Assembly (NCBI GenBank): GCA_021521415.1
Contig: JAIQDT010000188.1
Span: 2,046,001 to 2,110,000 of the forward strand
DNA: 64,000 nt
Direction of reading: 5' to 3'
Source of the DNA: Bidens hawaiensis
Taxonomy: Eukaryota; Streptophyta; Magnoliopsida; Asterales; Asteraceae
The notes under the pieces were generated by a model that was not told the origin of the DNA, made no database searches, and was given only the letters and a program-made list of their open reading frames with translations. Both the position numbers and the translations under genes were made by a program. This document shows, one piece after another, positions 46,951 through 58,975 of this stretch (position 1 is its first letter; each line of letters begins with the position of its first letter).

Positions 46951-47105
46951 TAGGGATGGCAATGGGTCCGGTTTGAGACACGTTTAGGTATTCCCACACC
47001 CATACCCGATTATTAAAGCCCATCCCAAACCTGTCAGGTATATATCGGGCAATTACCCATCGGGTTTCAGGGATATCCATCGAGTTTTTATCGGGTTTTG
47101 AGAAA
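46951..47105. mobile_element. hAT-like scrap, unit 3
   Basis: Copy of 28236-28390 with GGGTCCGG in place of GGGTCGGG near the start. Confidence 0.45.
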
Positions 47106-47549
47106 ACGTTTTTTGCAATTTCTTTGTTCAATTTTGACTCTTCAATATGATTTATGTTTGTACTATCCAATGTTATGAGTGTAAACTAGTGATAGTTCCT
47201 AAACAGCAGCAAGCCATTGAGTCAAATAAAAGTCATCTTGGTTGAATCATTTCAATGAATGGTTGATGTGCATCATCTGGCATAATATATATGTAGTTAA
47301 ACACAATACAATAACCTATAGCATATACATATTGTTAATATATCATACAACATCCTAATATACAACCAGTATTTACATGCACTTTATCAAAATACATGTA
47401 GGATACAAACCATATACATAAACTCAAAGAAACACTAAATGGGTCTTGATGTATGCATATGTGAAAATCAAAATCAAATGGGAGGGTAACATTACTATGG
47501 AAAGGGGAATTAGGAGGCGGGAAGTGGGCTGGGAATTTCAATTTTTCAT

Positions 47550-47564
<15 letters not shown>

Positions 47565-47580
<16 letters not shown>

Positions 47581-47813
47581 TAAGGTTAAAATAAGAAGTA
47601 AAACTATCCTAAGAAGTGTAAGAAGTGGTTTTTACCCTTAAAAAAATAAAACACACCGAATAAAAAACACACCGAACTAACAAAATAAAACACACCGAAC
47701 AAAACACACACTAACAATATCCAACATCAGATGATCACATCCAACGCCCGATATTACTTCTCACACTTCTTACAAATAACTCACTTCTTATTCTAACCCC
47801 ACCATATATATAT
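47565..47813. mobile_element. MITE in a TA tract, unit 3
   Basis: Copy of 28853-29086 with a longer GA run at the left end; the interior is full length. Confidence 0.65.
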
Positions 47814-47826
47814 ATATGTATATATA

Positions 47827-49571
47827 TGATATACATCTATTTATACATCTTGAATCCCTTGTAAAGTTATGTTTATTTAATGTTTTGAGTTCGTTTTAGT
47901 TCGTGTTTTGTTTATCTTTTATTATTTAAGGTTTTGAGTCAAGTATTATATGTTTATGATGTTTTAAATCGTTTGGTGTCTTGAATGTTAAGCTTTAATT
48001 CTTTCTATCATTTCATGAGAAGTTTAAGTTCGTTTTGCTCTTTAATGATTACATTATTATTCCACTTAGTGTTTTGATTTGTTTTCATGTAGATGGTGGC
48101 TTGAAAGTTAAGGGAAAGAAGGTCTAGAAGCTTCTCATTGCTACTTGGAGTTCCAAAAAGAATCTTATCAAGATCTACCAAGATTAGTCAAGAAATAATA
48201 AAAAAAAATCCGGAATCTCCTCCCAAGACACGCCGCGCCACGCGAAGGGGGAGGCTAGTCCCGGTCGAGCGGCGCCTAGAGCTTCTAGTCAATCGTTTTT
48301 GCTTATTCAACGCCCAGTCATTTAATATATAAAGGGTTATAAACCTAAACGAATATACAACATATTGCAGCCGATTTTCCAAGGTTTTGAAGGGTTTTTG
48401 GAGGTTGATTGAATTAGAGATCATCAAGCTTTCATACAAGTATTCAAGGGTCGATTAAGACGGGTTCTCTCGTTCTTTATCTTTGTTCTTGTTCATTAAC
48501 TTTCATGATGTTTCTCTTTGTTATTTGGTTTAGTTATTTGTCTTTGATTATGAATATTCTAGGCTAGACTTCATGTCTACCTAGGTTTGATGAACATGTG
48601 TTGATTTGATTCTTGCTTTGGACTAATTGTTTGATTATGGTTTCGTGATTTTAATAGTAAAAGACTTGATTTTGCTTTCATGATACATATGAATGTTTAT
48701 TATCTTGATTGATTGTTAATTTTAGCTTCACATAGATCTTATATCTCTTGATTGTGTTCTTTAGATTTAGGGTTTATGTTTAATCATTACATGGTGTTTT
48801 GATTATTGTGGTTGAATAGGCCTATTAGATCATAGAAGCTAGTTGATAGTTGGTTAGGGTTTTAAATGTACTGCTAAATTCAAATAGCTGTAGAGAGGGG
48901 AGTTGTTCATGTGTCTTGGTCAATCGCATGCTAGGATAGATTAGTGACAATATTCTTGCTTATTGTGTTGATCCTTGTTCATGATGTCGTGATAAGTTTA
49001 TCAAGTTATCTAAGGTTTAGTATTTCGTAAGATTAATTGGTTAAGATACTATTAATTAACCATAATTGATGACTGTGAGGAAATCGATATAACCGATTGC
49101 TTAATAATCTAATAATTATTCTTTAGGATTTTTCTTGATGCGATCAAGGGTTCTTTAGGGTTTGTTAGGTGAATACGTTTAGAAATCAGTTTCTTTATCA
49201 TATTATTTGTCCATTGCTTGATGATTGTTGATGCATGGGATTCTTACCTAGGTAGATTCCTTATCTTATTGGTTCCGATCTTGTATTTGATTGCTTGTTT
49301 CTTAGATTATTTGTTTATTTACTTTCTAAGTTTAATCTTAGTTTAAAAACCCCATTTAAACATTAATAATAAATAGTCGTGTCGTAAGTCGAGTCTAATT
49401 AGTTGATTAACATAATTTATAGAGCCCTGTGGGTTCGATATTCCGGACTTACTTAGCTTTAGTACATTTGACCAGTTCACTTGCCGGTGTTTTGTGTAGT
49501 TGAGTCTTAAGTCTAGTTGTTATTACTTGTTTAGTTTAGTTAATATTTAATTGACTTTTTTAATCATATCA
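47827..49571 (+). repeat. B 5' LTR copy, unit 3
   Basis: TGATATACATC...CATATCA. This copy belongs to the only B that still has its own 3' LTR in place (54283-56022). The primer-binding site follows at 49578-49594. Confidence 0.9.
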
Positions 49572-49720
49572 AGTGTTTGGCGCTGTTGCCGGGGACTCTT
49601 GGCAATTGCGTTATTATTAATTGGACTTATTTGCTGCATTCGTGCTATTTGTTTATTTTTGTTTGGGTCGTAGGAGTCTAATTTAAGTTTTAGTTTATTT
49701 TTATTTTTAAGAATTCGAGT

Positions 49721-52383
49721 ATGTTCACTTGGTCTGTTTCGTCTTAAAGGTTTATGCCGCATCCTGGTTCGCAAGGACCACCGTTAGATAATCTGGATTT
49801 TTCTCTGTTGAAGACCGAGGCTAGCTTGTCAGCAGAGAAACAACCATCATAACCCGCGTCTACACCGAATTCGTCACTACCCAGTTCACCGCCTGAAAGT
49901 CCGAGAAATCAAGATCAAATGGCCGACGACAGAACAATTGCTGCTTAAGCCTTCGATGGCTTAACCGGAAACCAGTCATGCATCGTCGTTCCCGCAATCA
50001 ACAATACCAACTCGTGGCAGATTCCGTCATATGTCGTGAACAACATCGTTCAAACTAATCAGTTCACGGGGCGTGATGACAAGGATGCACCGGCTCACAT
50101 TAACCGACTTTATCGCGTTCTTAAAACTTTTAATTTACAAGGTGCTACCGAAGATGCAATTTTCTTACATCTGTTTCCGTTTTCACTTGCAGGTAAAGCA
50201 GCTACTTGGCTTGACACGCAGCCACCTGGCACTTTCACCACTTTGGAAGAACTACGTTATGCATTTATCAAGAGATATTTCCCACCGGCTAAAGTGGTTA
50301 TTCTTCGCGATCAGATTCACTCGTTTCACATGGAGCCGGGGGAGCAATATTTTCATGCTTGGGATCGTTTTCAGAACATGCTAGCCCGTTTCTCATAGAT
50401 TGGTCTCACACCATGGGCTCTCGTGGAAAAATTTTACAATTGGTTGAACTACGAAACCCAAGTTCGGTTTGACATGGCCACAGGAGGAAGTTTACTGGCA
50501 AAGAAGAATGTCACCGAATGTAACGAGATGTTTGAGAGCTTTTCTCAATCCGATTATGCCAAAGAGCCACATCATGGAAATCCACTCCCGTCACTAATAC
50601 ATCATCGCCCGCTCGAGGTGTACACCAGGTTAATCTGGATACTAATGTGGCTGTTGCTTTGGAATCACTAACCCGAGAGGTGAAGGAACTTAAGGCCAAG
50701 GTGGACAGGTGTGAGTTTTGTAGGGGTGGACATGGTACGTTGGAGTACCCGGTGATGAATCAACAGGTCGATTTTGTTGCTGGTCAGAATGGGTTTCCCA
50801 CCAACAATTACAATAACAACAGTCAGAATTGGAACACCTACAAGAACCCGAATTAGAATAATGCTAATTGGCGTCCGTCGGGTGCACCACCCGGATTTCA
50901 AAACTCTTATAATCAAGGACAAGGTCAGTATTTCAATAATAATAACACCGATGGTACTAATGTTTAAAATAACGTGCAGGAGTTGAACGGTGGAATTGGG
51001 CGTTTGGAAGAGATGATGAAGCTAATCTTGGAGAGAGATCAAGTTACACAGAAAAAGTTTGCCAAACACAATTTTCTCTTCAAGAATCAACAATATTCTA
51101 TTCTCTATATTCAAAGGACTGTTGATGATATTGCTCGTCGTTTAGAAGAAAGGCCCCCAGGTCAGTTTTTGGGTATCCCTCAAACTAATCCGGCTGCTCA
51201 ATTGAAAGCCATCTCCACTCGTAGTGGTAGGGTTTTTGGTCCGGAGGTAGTTATTAGAGAAATCAGGGAAGATGGGGACGATGAGTTGATAGATGAGGAG
51301 ATAGAGGTAGAGGCTCCAGGTAAGTCACAAAATACAACACCAATCATAGAGCCGCAAGTTAAGAAAAACACTGAGAAGAAGCCGGTTGGAGTCCGGCCAC
51401 CACCACACACCATTGACCTAGACTATGTCCCGTATCCCGCTCGTCTAAAGAATCAAAAGTATACGAAAGATTACGGGTATTTTCTTAATATATTTAGCCA
51501 ATTGAATGTCAACCTTCCATTCGTAGAAGTCCTTCAGCATATGCCTAAATACGCCAAATTTTTGAAAGACCTTCTTAAAAGAAAGGATAAGTTGGAGGAG
51601 CTGTCGACTGTACCACTAAATGGAGAGTGTTCTTCTGTAGTTCTCAATAAAGAACCGGAGAAATTACCCGACCCCGGTGTTTTTACCATTCCATGCCTTT
51701 TCGGAAGTGATACGACATGTCAAGCATTAGCCGATTTAGGAGCTAGTATAGACCTTATGCCATATTCTTTATATGAAAAGTTAGACCTAGGAGAGCTTAC
51801 CCCCACTCGTATGACGTTGTCTTTAGCCGATCGTTCTGTTAAGTATCTGAGGGGTGTCGTAGAGAATTTTCTCGTTAAGGTAGAGAATTTGGTTTTCCCC
51901 GCAGATTTCGTTGTTTTAGATATGGAGGCCGACGAGAGAGTTCCTATCATTTTAGGTCGTCCGTTTTTACGTACTGCTAGGGAAATTATTGATGTGTTTG
52001 AAGGAAAGATCACTCTTAGAGCCGGTGATGATAGTGCCACTTATTTGGCTAAGTCCATGAGACATCCGAGTGGTCAAGACGGTCTCATTGATCCATGTCA
52101 CCCAGTTTACTCGACAGAATCAGTTATCTCGGGCATGGGCCCTAGTCTTGACGATTCCCGTTTGGTGAGCAAGAGTGTGAAAAAGGAGCGAGCGGTTTCT
52201 AGTTCTCGGGTAATGGTTAAGTGTGTTGGAGAAAGAGGTGGTGGAAAACGTAAGTTTGAGAAGGTTCGTGGTGTTAGAAAGAAGAAGACCAAAATTGATG
52301 AATGGTCGGATCGTGATTCGGTATCCTTGAGGGCATTGGAGTTCTACCGAGGTGGAGGAAGCTCCACTCGGTCCGCCACGTGA
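49721..52383 (+). pseudogene. Element B gag-protease, unit 3 (broken)
   Basis: Same polyprotein as in unit 2. It shares the five glutamine-to-stop changes and adds a TAA at 49745-49747 (from TTA) and a 1-bp loss near 50576 (ATGGAAATCC versus ATGGGAATTCC). The 469-codon protease part (50974-52383) is open and differs from unit 2 by few residues, for example DLGASIDLMP in place of DLGASINLMP. Confidence 0.88.
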
Positions 52384-54282
52384 TTCGTACAACATGGGTT
52401 CTTGAGTGAAAACTCAAGTGTAGAGTTTGTAAATTTTCTTTTATTTTATTTAAATTTTCTTTTTTCTTTGAGTCACTAACGTAGTTTTTTGTAGTTCGAC
52501 TTTGTTTTATGTTTTTGAGTTTTGCGAGTTTGAAGATTTTATGAGCTAGAGAGGCGATCCCCAAGAAAGAATTTAATGAAAAAGATAAGTGTGGGGATGG
52601 AGCAGCCGAGCCGTATACTTTAAGTTTTATTATTTGCTGCTAATTATTCATGTTTCATTTGTTGGGTTGGTAAAATACTTTAATTGCATAATATCTATCG
52701 TTATGATAAGATACATATTTAGATATGTTTGTTTGTTTTTGTTTGGCAACTTACGTTCGTGTGTGAGAGAAGGAGTTACCATTTGCTGAGCACGTTCATA
52801 GTTGGAGGACATTCATGGAAGAAGACTCTAGCATCATTTTTCATGCATATTACCAGCTAAGTCTTTTCCATTTATCGAGCTTATTAACTGTTTATTTTGC
52901 TTTTATTTTTAGAGTTTTAATTTTTGTAGTCCGACTTTATTTTATTTTTTGTTTTAAGTCGTCATTATCCTTGCATTGAGGACAATGCAAAATTTAAGTG
53001 TGGGGATAGGATATTTGAGTCATAGTTTAAAATTAATTTTTAAATTTAAAAAAAAGTTGAAAAATGTTTTAAAAATGTCCATTGAATATAGTTTTTTGCG
53101 TTAAAGTGGGAGATGATGATATTTTTCGGAAAGCGGTTTTTCAAACTACTAATAATATGAGATAAATAAAAGAAAACACACTTAACTTGGGATGTGTCGG
53201 TAGGCTCAGCCTTGAAAATGAAAGGGCAAATTTGATAAAATGGTTAAAACGGAAATCTCTTGTGGGTAAAGCGTTTTGTCCATAGAAAATAAGTAATGAA
53301 AGGTCGGGCCATACTCAAGCCTCATTTTTTGGTATGAAAAATGGAAATATTATAAAGTTTAAAATTTTGAATACGTTATCATATGATGCTTGGGTAGGTT
53401 TAACGTTAGAGTATGCCGTGTAGCCGGTGATATAAATCTTAAACTGCTAGTTTAGTGTTTTACACCTCATTGGCGTATGGTTTTATAACCTTAAATATTG
53501 TGTTGATGGGATGCCCCGGGTCCGAAGACCATGGGTCTGTATGCAGTCTATTCATCTGGGTATTCACAATTCCTAAGTGGGGTTGTGGATATTTAAAATA
53601 AAGCTAAAAAGAGCGAACCCTTATAAGTCTTTAAACATGATCACAAAAGTACAAAGTACAAATTCACTACAGACTTGATCATCCACGCTGTTAGCCATGT
53701 GGGGTCCCCTTGCTCGCGTCTCATTACCATTAAGAAACAGACCACAAAGGACACGCTACATATAAGCCCTACAGATGAAATTTTGCATGCTCACCTATGG
53801 TGATGGGTTCGGGGTATTGCTTGATAACGGGGGTATGTCATGTTGCGGGGAACACTAGCTATTAATTAATTGTACCTTAATCGTATCTAATGACTGCTTG
53901 GTAGACTTTGATGCTTAAGCTTAGGTGTATAAACAATACCCTTGATCGTCTTAATTATTCATTAAAAAAATAGAGCAACAAAAGTTTTAATTCTGCTAAT
54001 TTTGAGGTTTAAGTAAAGTTGGGGTGGTCTGGTCCGGAAAAAGCTGAAAATAAGCGGGTCTTAATTGTATAAACCACTGAGTAATATTATTTTTGGATCT
54101 TATTTGTCCCGTTAAAGATTAAGGCATGGGTTTAAGTGGACAACAATATCGGTGATCCCGGTTTTTGCGTTCTTTTAAGCTTTAAAAATTAACCTATATG
54201 TTTGTAAGACTATAATTTTCCGATTCTGATCCAACTGCATAAGACTTTTTCAGGGACGAAAAAGAGTAAGTGTGGGGATATT
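52384..54282 (+). other. Element B 3' non-coding region, complete (unit 3)
   Basis: 1.9 kb without pol. Purine tracts AAGTGTGGGGAT occur at 52587-52598, 52996-53007 and 54268-54279; the last lies three bases before the 3' LTR and is the true polypurine tract. The perfect hairpin TTGCATTG-AGGA-CAATGCAA lies at 52971-52990. CTTGGGATGTGTCGGTAGGC (about 53186) and TTAAGTGGACAACAATATCGG-like sequence (about 54131) are shared with element D; 53545-54030 shares the module with copia element A. Confidence 0.8.
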
Positions 54283-56022
54283 TGATATACATCTATTTAT
54301 ACATCTCTAATCTCTTGTAAAGTTATGTTTATTTAATGTTTTGAGTTCGTTTATATTCGTGTTTTGTTTATCTTTTATTATTTAAGGTTTTGAGTCAAGT
54401 ATTATATGTTTATAGTGTTTTAAATCGTTTGGTGTCTTGAATGTTAAGCTTTAATTCTTTCTATCATCTCATGAGAAGTTTAAGTTCGTTTTTCTCGTTA
54501 ATGATTACATGATTATTCCACTTAGTGTTTTGATTTGTTTTCATGTAGATGGTGGCTTGAAAGTTAAGGGAAAGAAGGTCCAGAAGCTTCTCATTGCTAC
54601 TTGGAGTTCATGAAAGAATATTATCAAGATCTAACAAGATTAATCAAGAAATAATAAAAAAAATCCGGAATCTCCTCCCAAGACACGCCGCGCCGCGCGA
54701 CGGGGAGGCCAGACCCGGTCGCGCGGCGCCTAGAGCTTCTGGTCAATCGTTTTTGCTTATTCAAGGCCCAGCTCGTTTAATATATAAAGGGTTATAAACC
54801 TAAACGAATATACAACATATTGCAGCCGATTTTCCAAGGTTTTGAAGGGTTTTTGGAGGATGATTGCATTAGAGATCATCAAGCTTTCATACAAGTGTTC
54901 AAGGGTCGATTAAGACGGGTTCTCTCGTTCTTTATCTTTGTTCTTGTTCATTATCTTTCATGATGTTTCTCTTTGTTCTTTGGTTTAGTTATTTGTCTTT
55001 GATTATGAATATTCTAGGCTAGACTTCATGTCTACCTAGGTTTGATGAACATGTGTTGATTTGATTCTTGCTTTGGACTAATTGTTTGATTATGGTTTCG
55101 TGATTTTAATAGTAAAAGACTTGATTTTGCTTTAATGATGCATATGAATATTTATTATCTTGATTGATTGTTAATTTAAGCCTCACATAGATATTATATC
55201 TCTTGATTGTGTTCTTTAGATTTAGTGTTTATGTTTAATCATTACTTGGTGTTTTGATTATTGTGGTTGAATAGGCCTATTAGATCATAGAATCTAGTTA
55301 ATAGTTGGTTAGGGTTTTAAATGTACTGCTAAATTTAAATAGCTGTAAGGAGGGGAGTTGTTCATGTGTCTTGGTCAATCGCATGCTAGGATAGATTAGT
55401 GACAATATTCTTTCTTATTGTGTTGTTCCTTGTTCATGATGTCGTGATAAGTTTATCAAGTTATCTAAGGTTTAGTGTTTCGTAAGATTGCTTGCTTAAG
55501 ATACTATTAATTAACCATAATTGATGACTGTAAGGAAATCGATATAACCGATTGCTTAATAATCTAATAATTATTCGTTAGGATTTTTCTTGATGCGATC
55601 AAGGGTTCTTTAGGGTTTGTTAGGTGAATACGTTTAGAAATCAGTTTCTTTATCATATTATTTGTCCGTTGCTTGATGATTGTTGATGCATGGGGTTCTT
55701 ACCTAGGTAGATTCCTTATCTTATTGGTTCCGATCTTGTGTTTGATTGCTTGTTTCTTAATTTATTTGTTTATTTACTTAGTTTAATCTTAGTTTAAAAA
55801 CCCCATTTAAACATTAATAATAAATAGTCGCGCCGTAAGTCGAGTCTAATTAGTTAATTAACGTAATTTATAAAGTCCTGTGGGTTTGATATTCCGGACT
55901 TACTTAGCTTTAATACAATTGACCGGTTCACTTTCCGGTGTTTTGTGTAGTTGAGTCTTAAGTCTAGTTTTTATTACTTGTTTAGTTTAGTTAATATTTA
56001 ATTGACTGTTTTAAGCACATCA
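54283..56022 (+). repeat. 3' LTR of element B
   Basis: 1740 bp, TGATATACATC...CACATCA, more diverged from the three 5' LTR copies than they are from each other. Flanked on the right by ATATA, matching the ATATA left of the 5' LTR, although both lie in TA tracts. Confidence 0.9.
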
Positions 56023-56025
56023 ATA

Positions 56026-56056
<31 letters not shown>

Positions 56057-56290
56057 TCTATTTATATAGATAAAGAATTATGTCAAGCTTATAATCGGGT
56101 AAACGGGTTAGTGTTATTTGGTAAATGGGTTGGGTATTCGGATAAATTATAAATTCCAAACCCGTCCCAAACCCTTGAAAAACTTCAATACCAATCCCAA
56201 ACCCGTCCAAAACCCTAATGGGACGGGTTTTACCCGTCCTAATTGTGTCGGGTTTCGGGCATTCTCATCGGGTTTGAAATCACCATTGAC
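56023..56290. repeat. TA tract and hAT-like scrap
   Basis: A long TA tract (56023-56056), then DNA with CCAAACCCGTCCCAAACCC and GTCGGGTTTCGGGCATTC words like the hAT-like scraps inside the units. No gene. Confidence 0.5.
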
Positions 56291-56739
56291 CGTTTTTATT
56301 TTGGTTGACCAAGCGGGTTTAACTCAGAGTTTGAATTTTCACGGGTTATGTTAGACTAAGTTTTTTATTTGAATTATGTGTTCGTGTTTTGATTTGAATT
56401 ATGTGCTCGTGTTTTGATTTGGGAACTAAAGAAGATCTAGGAATACTGTTGTTCGCTCAATTAGATGGCAAGAATTACAACCAAAGGAACGGTTATGCGA
56501 GTTCATGCGGCCGGTGGAATGGCAGGGGACAAGGTCACAAAGGAGGTCGAGGTTGGGAGAGCCGAAAGAACAAATTCATGGATCAAGAGAAGTTCCTAAA
56601 AGTGAAGACCAAGATTATGAGGACAAATATGCATGTGAAAGCCGCAAAGGTCAAGATCGTGGGTAAGATCAAACAGAACAAAAGAGACATGCTCGAAGTT
56701 AAAGGTCCACTATTCCGGTTAGAAAATTAAGGGGGTGAT
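56291..56739 (+). CDS. Gag-like ORF of an element C relative
   Basis: The open frame at 56401-56730 encodes about 109 residues: AQLDGKNYNQRNGYASSCGR, then a Gly/Arg-rich stretch and a Lys-rich tail. The basic, Gly/Arg-rich character suggests a copia-type nucleocapsid region, but no CCHC knuckle is present. A purine tract (AATTAAGGGGGTGAT) and an LTR start (TGTTGGAG, 56740) follow at once, with no pol between, so the element was gag-only or deleted. Homologous blocks lie in each triplication unit (for example 28160-28235). Confidence 0.45.
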
Positions 56740-56941
56740 TGTTGGAGTTAATTCCCAAACCGAGTTATGGGTCGGGAAGGCTGGGTCGGTTTGAGCTAAT
56801 GGATCGATCTCATTAATTAATTAATTATTTCAAATTGAAATAATTATCTATTTTATTTATTAGAAAGAGATGAAATTTTATTTAATTGATAAATAGGAGT
56901 TTGTGTTTTACTCTAATTAAATTTTATTTAATTTAGAACGC
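56740..56941 (+). repeat. LTR of element C relative, truncated by element D
   Basis: Starts TGTTGGAGTTAATTCCC and contains ACCGAGTTATGGGTCGGG, matching 26879 onward. Cut at 56941 by the insertion of element D, whose left target-site bases are AACGC (56937-56941). Confidence 0.65.
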
Positions 56942-58787
56942 TGACGTGGCCTAAATTATACATATTTTATATAGATGTTTCCTACGCTTTGAGTAGTGTT
57001 TTGGGTTAGTTTTTATTCAGTTTACATCTAATCGGTTCATACTTGAATTATATAAGATTTAAGTGATAATAAGCTAAATTAGTGTAGTTAAACTAAACAT
57101 ATATATTTAGCCGACTAAACATTTAAAACAAATGTTCATGTTGATACATGTAAACTTGAATTTAAGTTGGTAAGAAAACCTGTTACGTGGTTTGAAACTA
57201 TAATAATTATATTCCATTCAAAATAAAAGTTGCAAGTTCAAGCTTATTAATCTTTATAAACATATTAGATGGAGCGTGACTGCATATGGGGGCTAATTAA
57301 TCATCGGGCTTGGAACTATGGATTATGCTAGTGACCCGAAGTGAATGGCCTTAAATGAATTAATTGAGGACGTATTGAGTCCATGGGGAAAAAACCCTAA
57401 AGACAAGAACTTTGTAAAAAAAAGAATATAATACGTGAGGGAGGCTACTGTTCGGATGGAGGGGACGAAGTCAAAAGGGGGGCGACCCTACTGTTAGTGC
57501 AACGGTGCACAAAGCAAGAATTGAAAAAAAAATTGAAGCACCCTAGCAGCTCAAAAGGGTCCATGGCCAAAGAAAGTAAAAGAGAATTATTCAAGCAGGC
57601 AACCAGGCAGGTGAATTAATTTAAGCAACCAGGCACACAGCTCAATAATTTAGGCTCACAGGCTAGTAGCTCAATTATATTTATTATTTTTCGATGAACC
57701 GTATTATTTGTTATATCTTTGTTTCATTCGTAATTATGATTGGCTAAATTGTTATACTGCCTGGGTTTGGATGATTACTTTTTAGACTCGTTTTAATTTT
57801 GGTTTTGGATTAGTTATTGATTGGTTCATGTTTTGGTAAAGTTTTTATTTTATTTGGTTGTGATGCATATGCGTATTTGGTATTAATTTATTATCAGTTT
57901 TTGTTCCATATGCGTCTTTGTGAATGTCTTTCATGTATGGATACATATTAGGTTGTTTACTGTGTGTTTACAACTAGTTTATGGTATATAGTTAACGTAT
58001 TCCATAGGAACGGTAATTGAGAGTTTAGAGATACCTTTTATTCTGTCACTTGAGAGACCGGGAGGTAATTAAGTGTCGTCTGTTTTGGTCTTTTGCGGAT
58101 TTGGGTAGTGATTGCACGGAAGTGAGTTACCCTAGACTTCTTTAGATTCTTACAGATCCGAATTATAACCAAATTTAATAAAAATACCCCTTTACGCCTT
58201 AGGGTGTTTTGTGATTAAAGAGACCGGGAGGTAATTTAATCTTTGGGTACCTTGGCATAGTTAGGTGAGGTTAGACCGGGAGGTGATCCGAACCATTAAA
58301 CCGTTGAGCTTACATGATATTTAGGGTTCTTAGGCATTGTTGGTGAGACCGGGAGGTGATCTAGCGTACTCTAGTTATTCCTTAAATTTCATATTTTTAG
58401 AATATGGTACCAATCATAAATCCAATTCCGAGAGTTTACGAGTTAACTAGTAGGATTCCTTACCTAGGTAGTTCTTTCACCCTATTTGAGTTTCACCCCA
58501 ATTTTTTCGTGTCAGTTTTAGTTTAAGTATTATTTAATTTATAGTTTATAATTAAAAAAAAGACAAAAATCAATAAAATCAATTTATTTAAGTTATTAGT
58601 CAGAGTCTATTTTAGGTGTCGCTAGTATCCTTTGGGTTCGATATCCGGACTTCATTTGGCTTTACTACAGTGGATAGGTACACTTGCCTGTCTAGTGGTC
58701 TAGCATTAGGATAGTCTAGATTTATAAATTTAAAACTAGAGTGTCTAGGTTAAGTTAAGTTTTATATAGACCGCGTTTCGCACATCA
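56942..58787 (+). repeat. 5' LTR of element D
   Basis: 1846 bp, TGACGTGGCC...CACATCA. It contains four copies of the word AGACCGGGAGGT, each followed by AATT or GATC, between about 58053 and 58350. Confidence 0.9.
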
Positions 58788-58793
58788 AGCTTT

Positions 58794-58810
58794 TGGCGCC
58801 GTTGCCGGGG
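58794..58810 (+). promoter_or_regulatory. Primer-binding site of element D (tRNA-Asp)
   Basis: TGGCGCCGTTGCCGGGG, a perfect complement of the plant tRNA-Asp 3' end apart from the terminal CCA handling. Six bases lie between the LTR end and this site. Confidence 0.9.
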
Positions 58811-58975
58811 ATACTTAGGCGATAGCGAAACTAGCGTTGATTGAACTTAATTGATTAATTGGTCTTTTGTGTATTGAGTTGTGGCGTGTCTTGTGAGTCT
58901 GTGTCTTAGATTAAGTGTGTCTAGTCATGTTTAGGATAATTTAGTTTGTGTTTTATTTTATCGACTCTAGTTAAT

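Larger units (their letters stand above)
26016..54121 (+). repeat. Tandem triplication of a unit of about 9.4 kb
   Basis: Three near-identical units: 26016-35402, about 35415-44733, and 44751-54121. Each runs from just before or within the A LTR, through C relics, an hAT-like scrap, a MITE, the B 5' LTR and B gag-protease, to the same point in B's 3' non-coding region (ending AAAGATTA). Only unit 3 continues into the natural B 3' end. Each joint has a short filler: TCGTTCTTTATTGCGTC at 44734-44750 between units 2 and 3, and its shortened variant at 35403-35419. Units differ by scattered substitutions, small indels and microsatellite length. Confidence 0.93.

Noticed and set aside
53545..54030. 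Possible tRNA or structural RNA in the B conserved non-coding module
   Set aside because: No cloverleaf, no A/B box pair and no CCA-end logic found; conservation is explained better by shared element ancestry.
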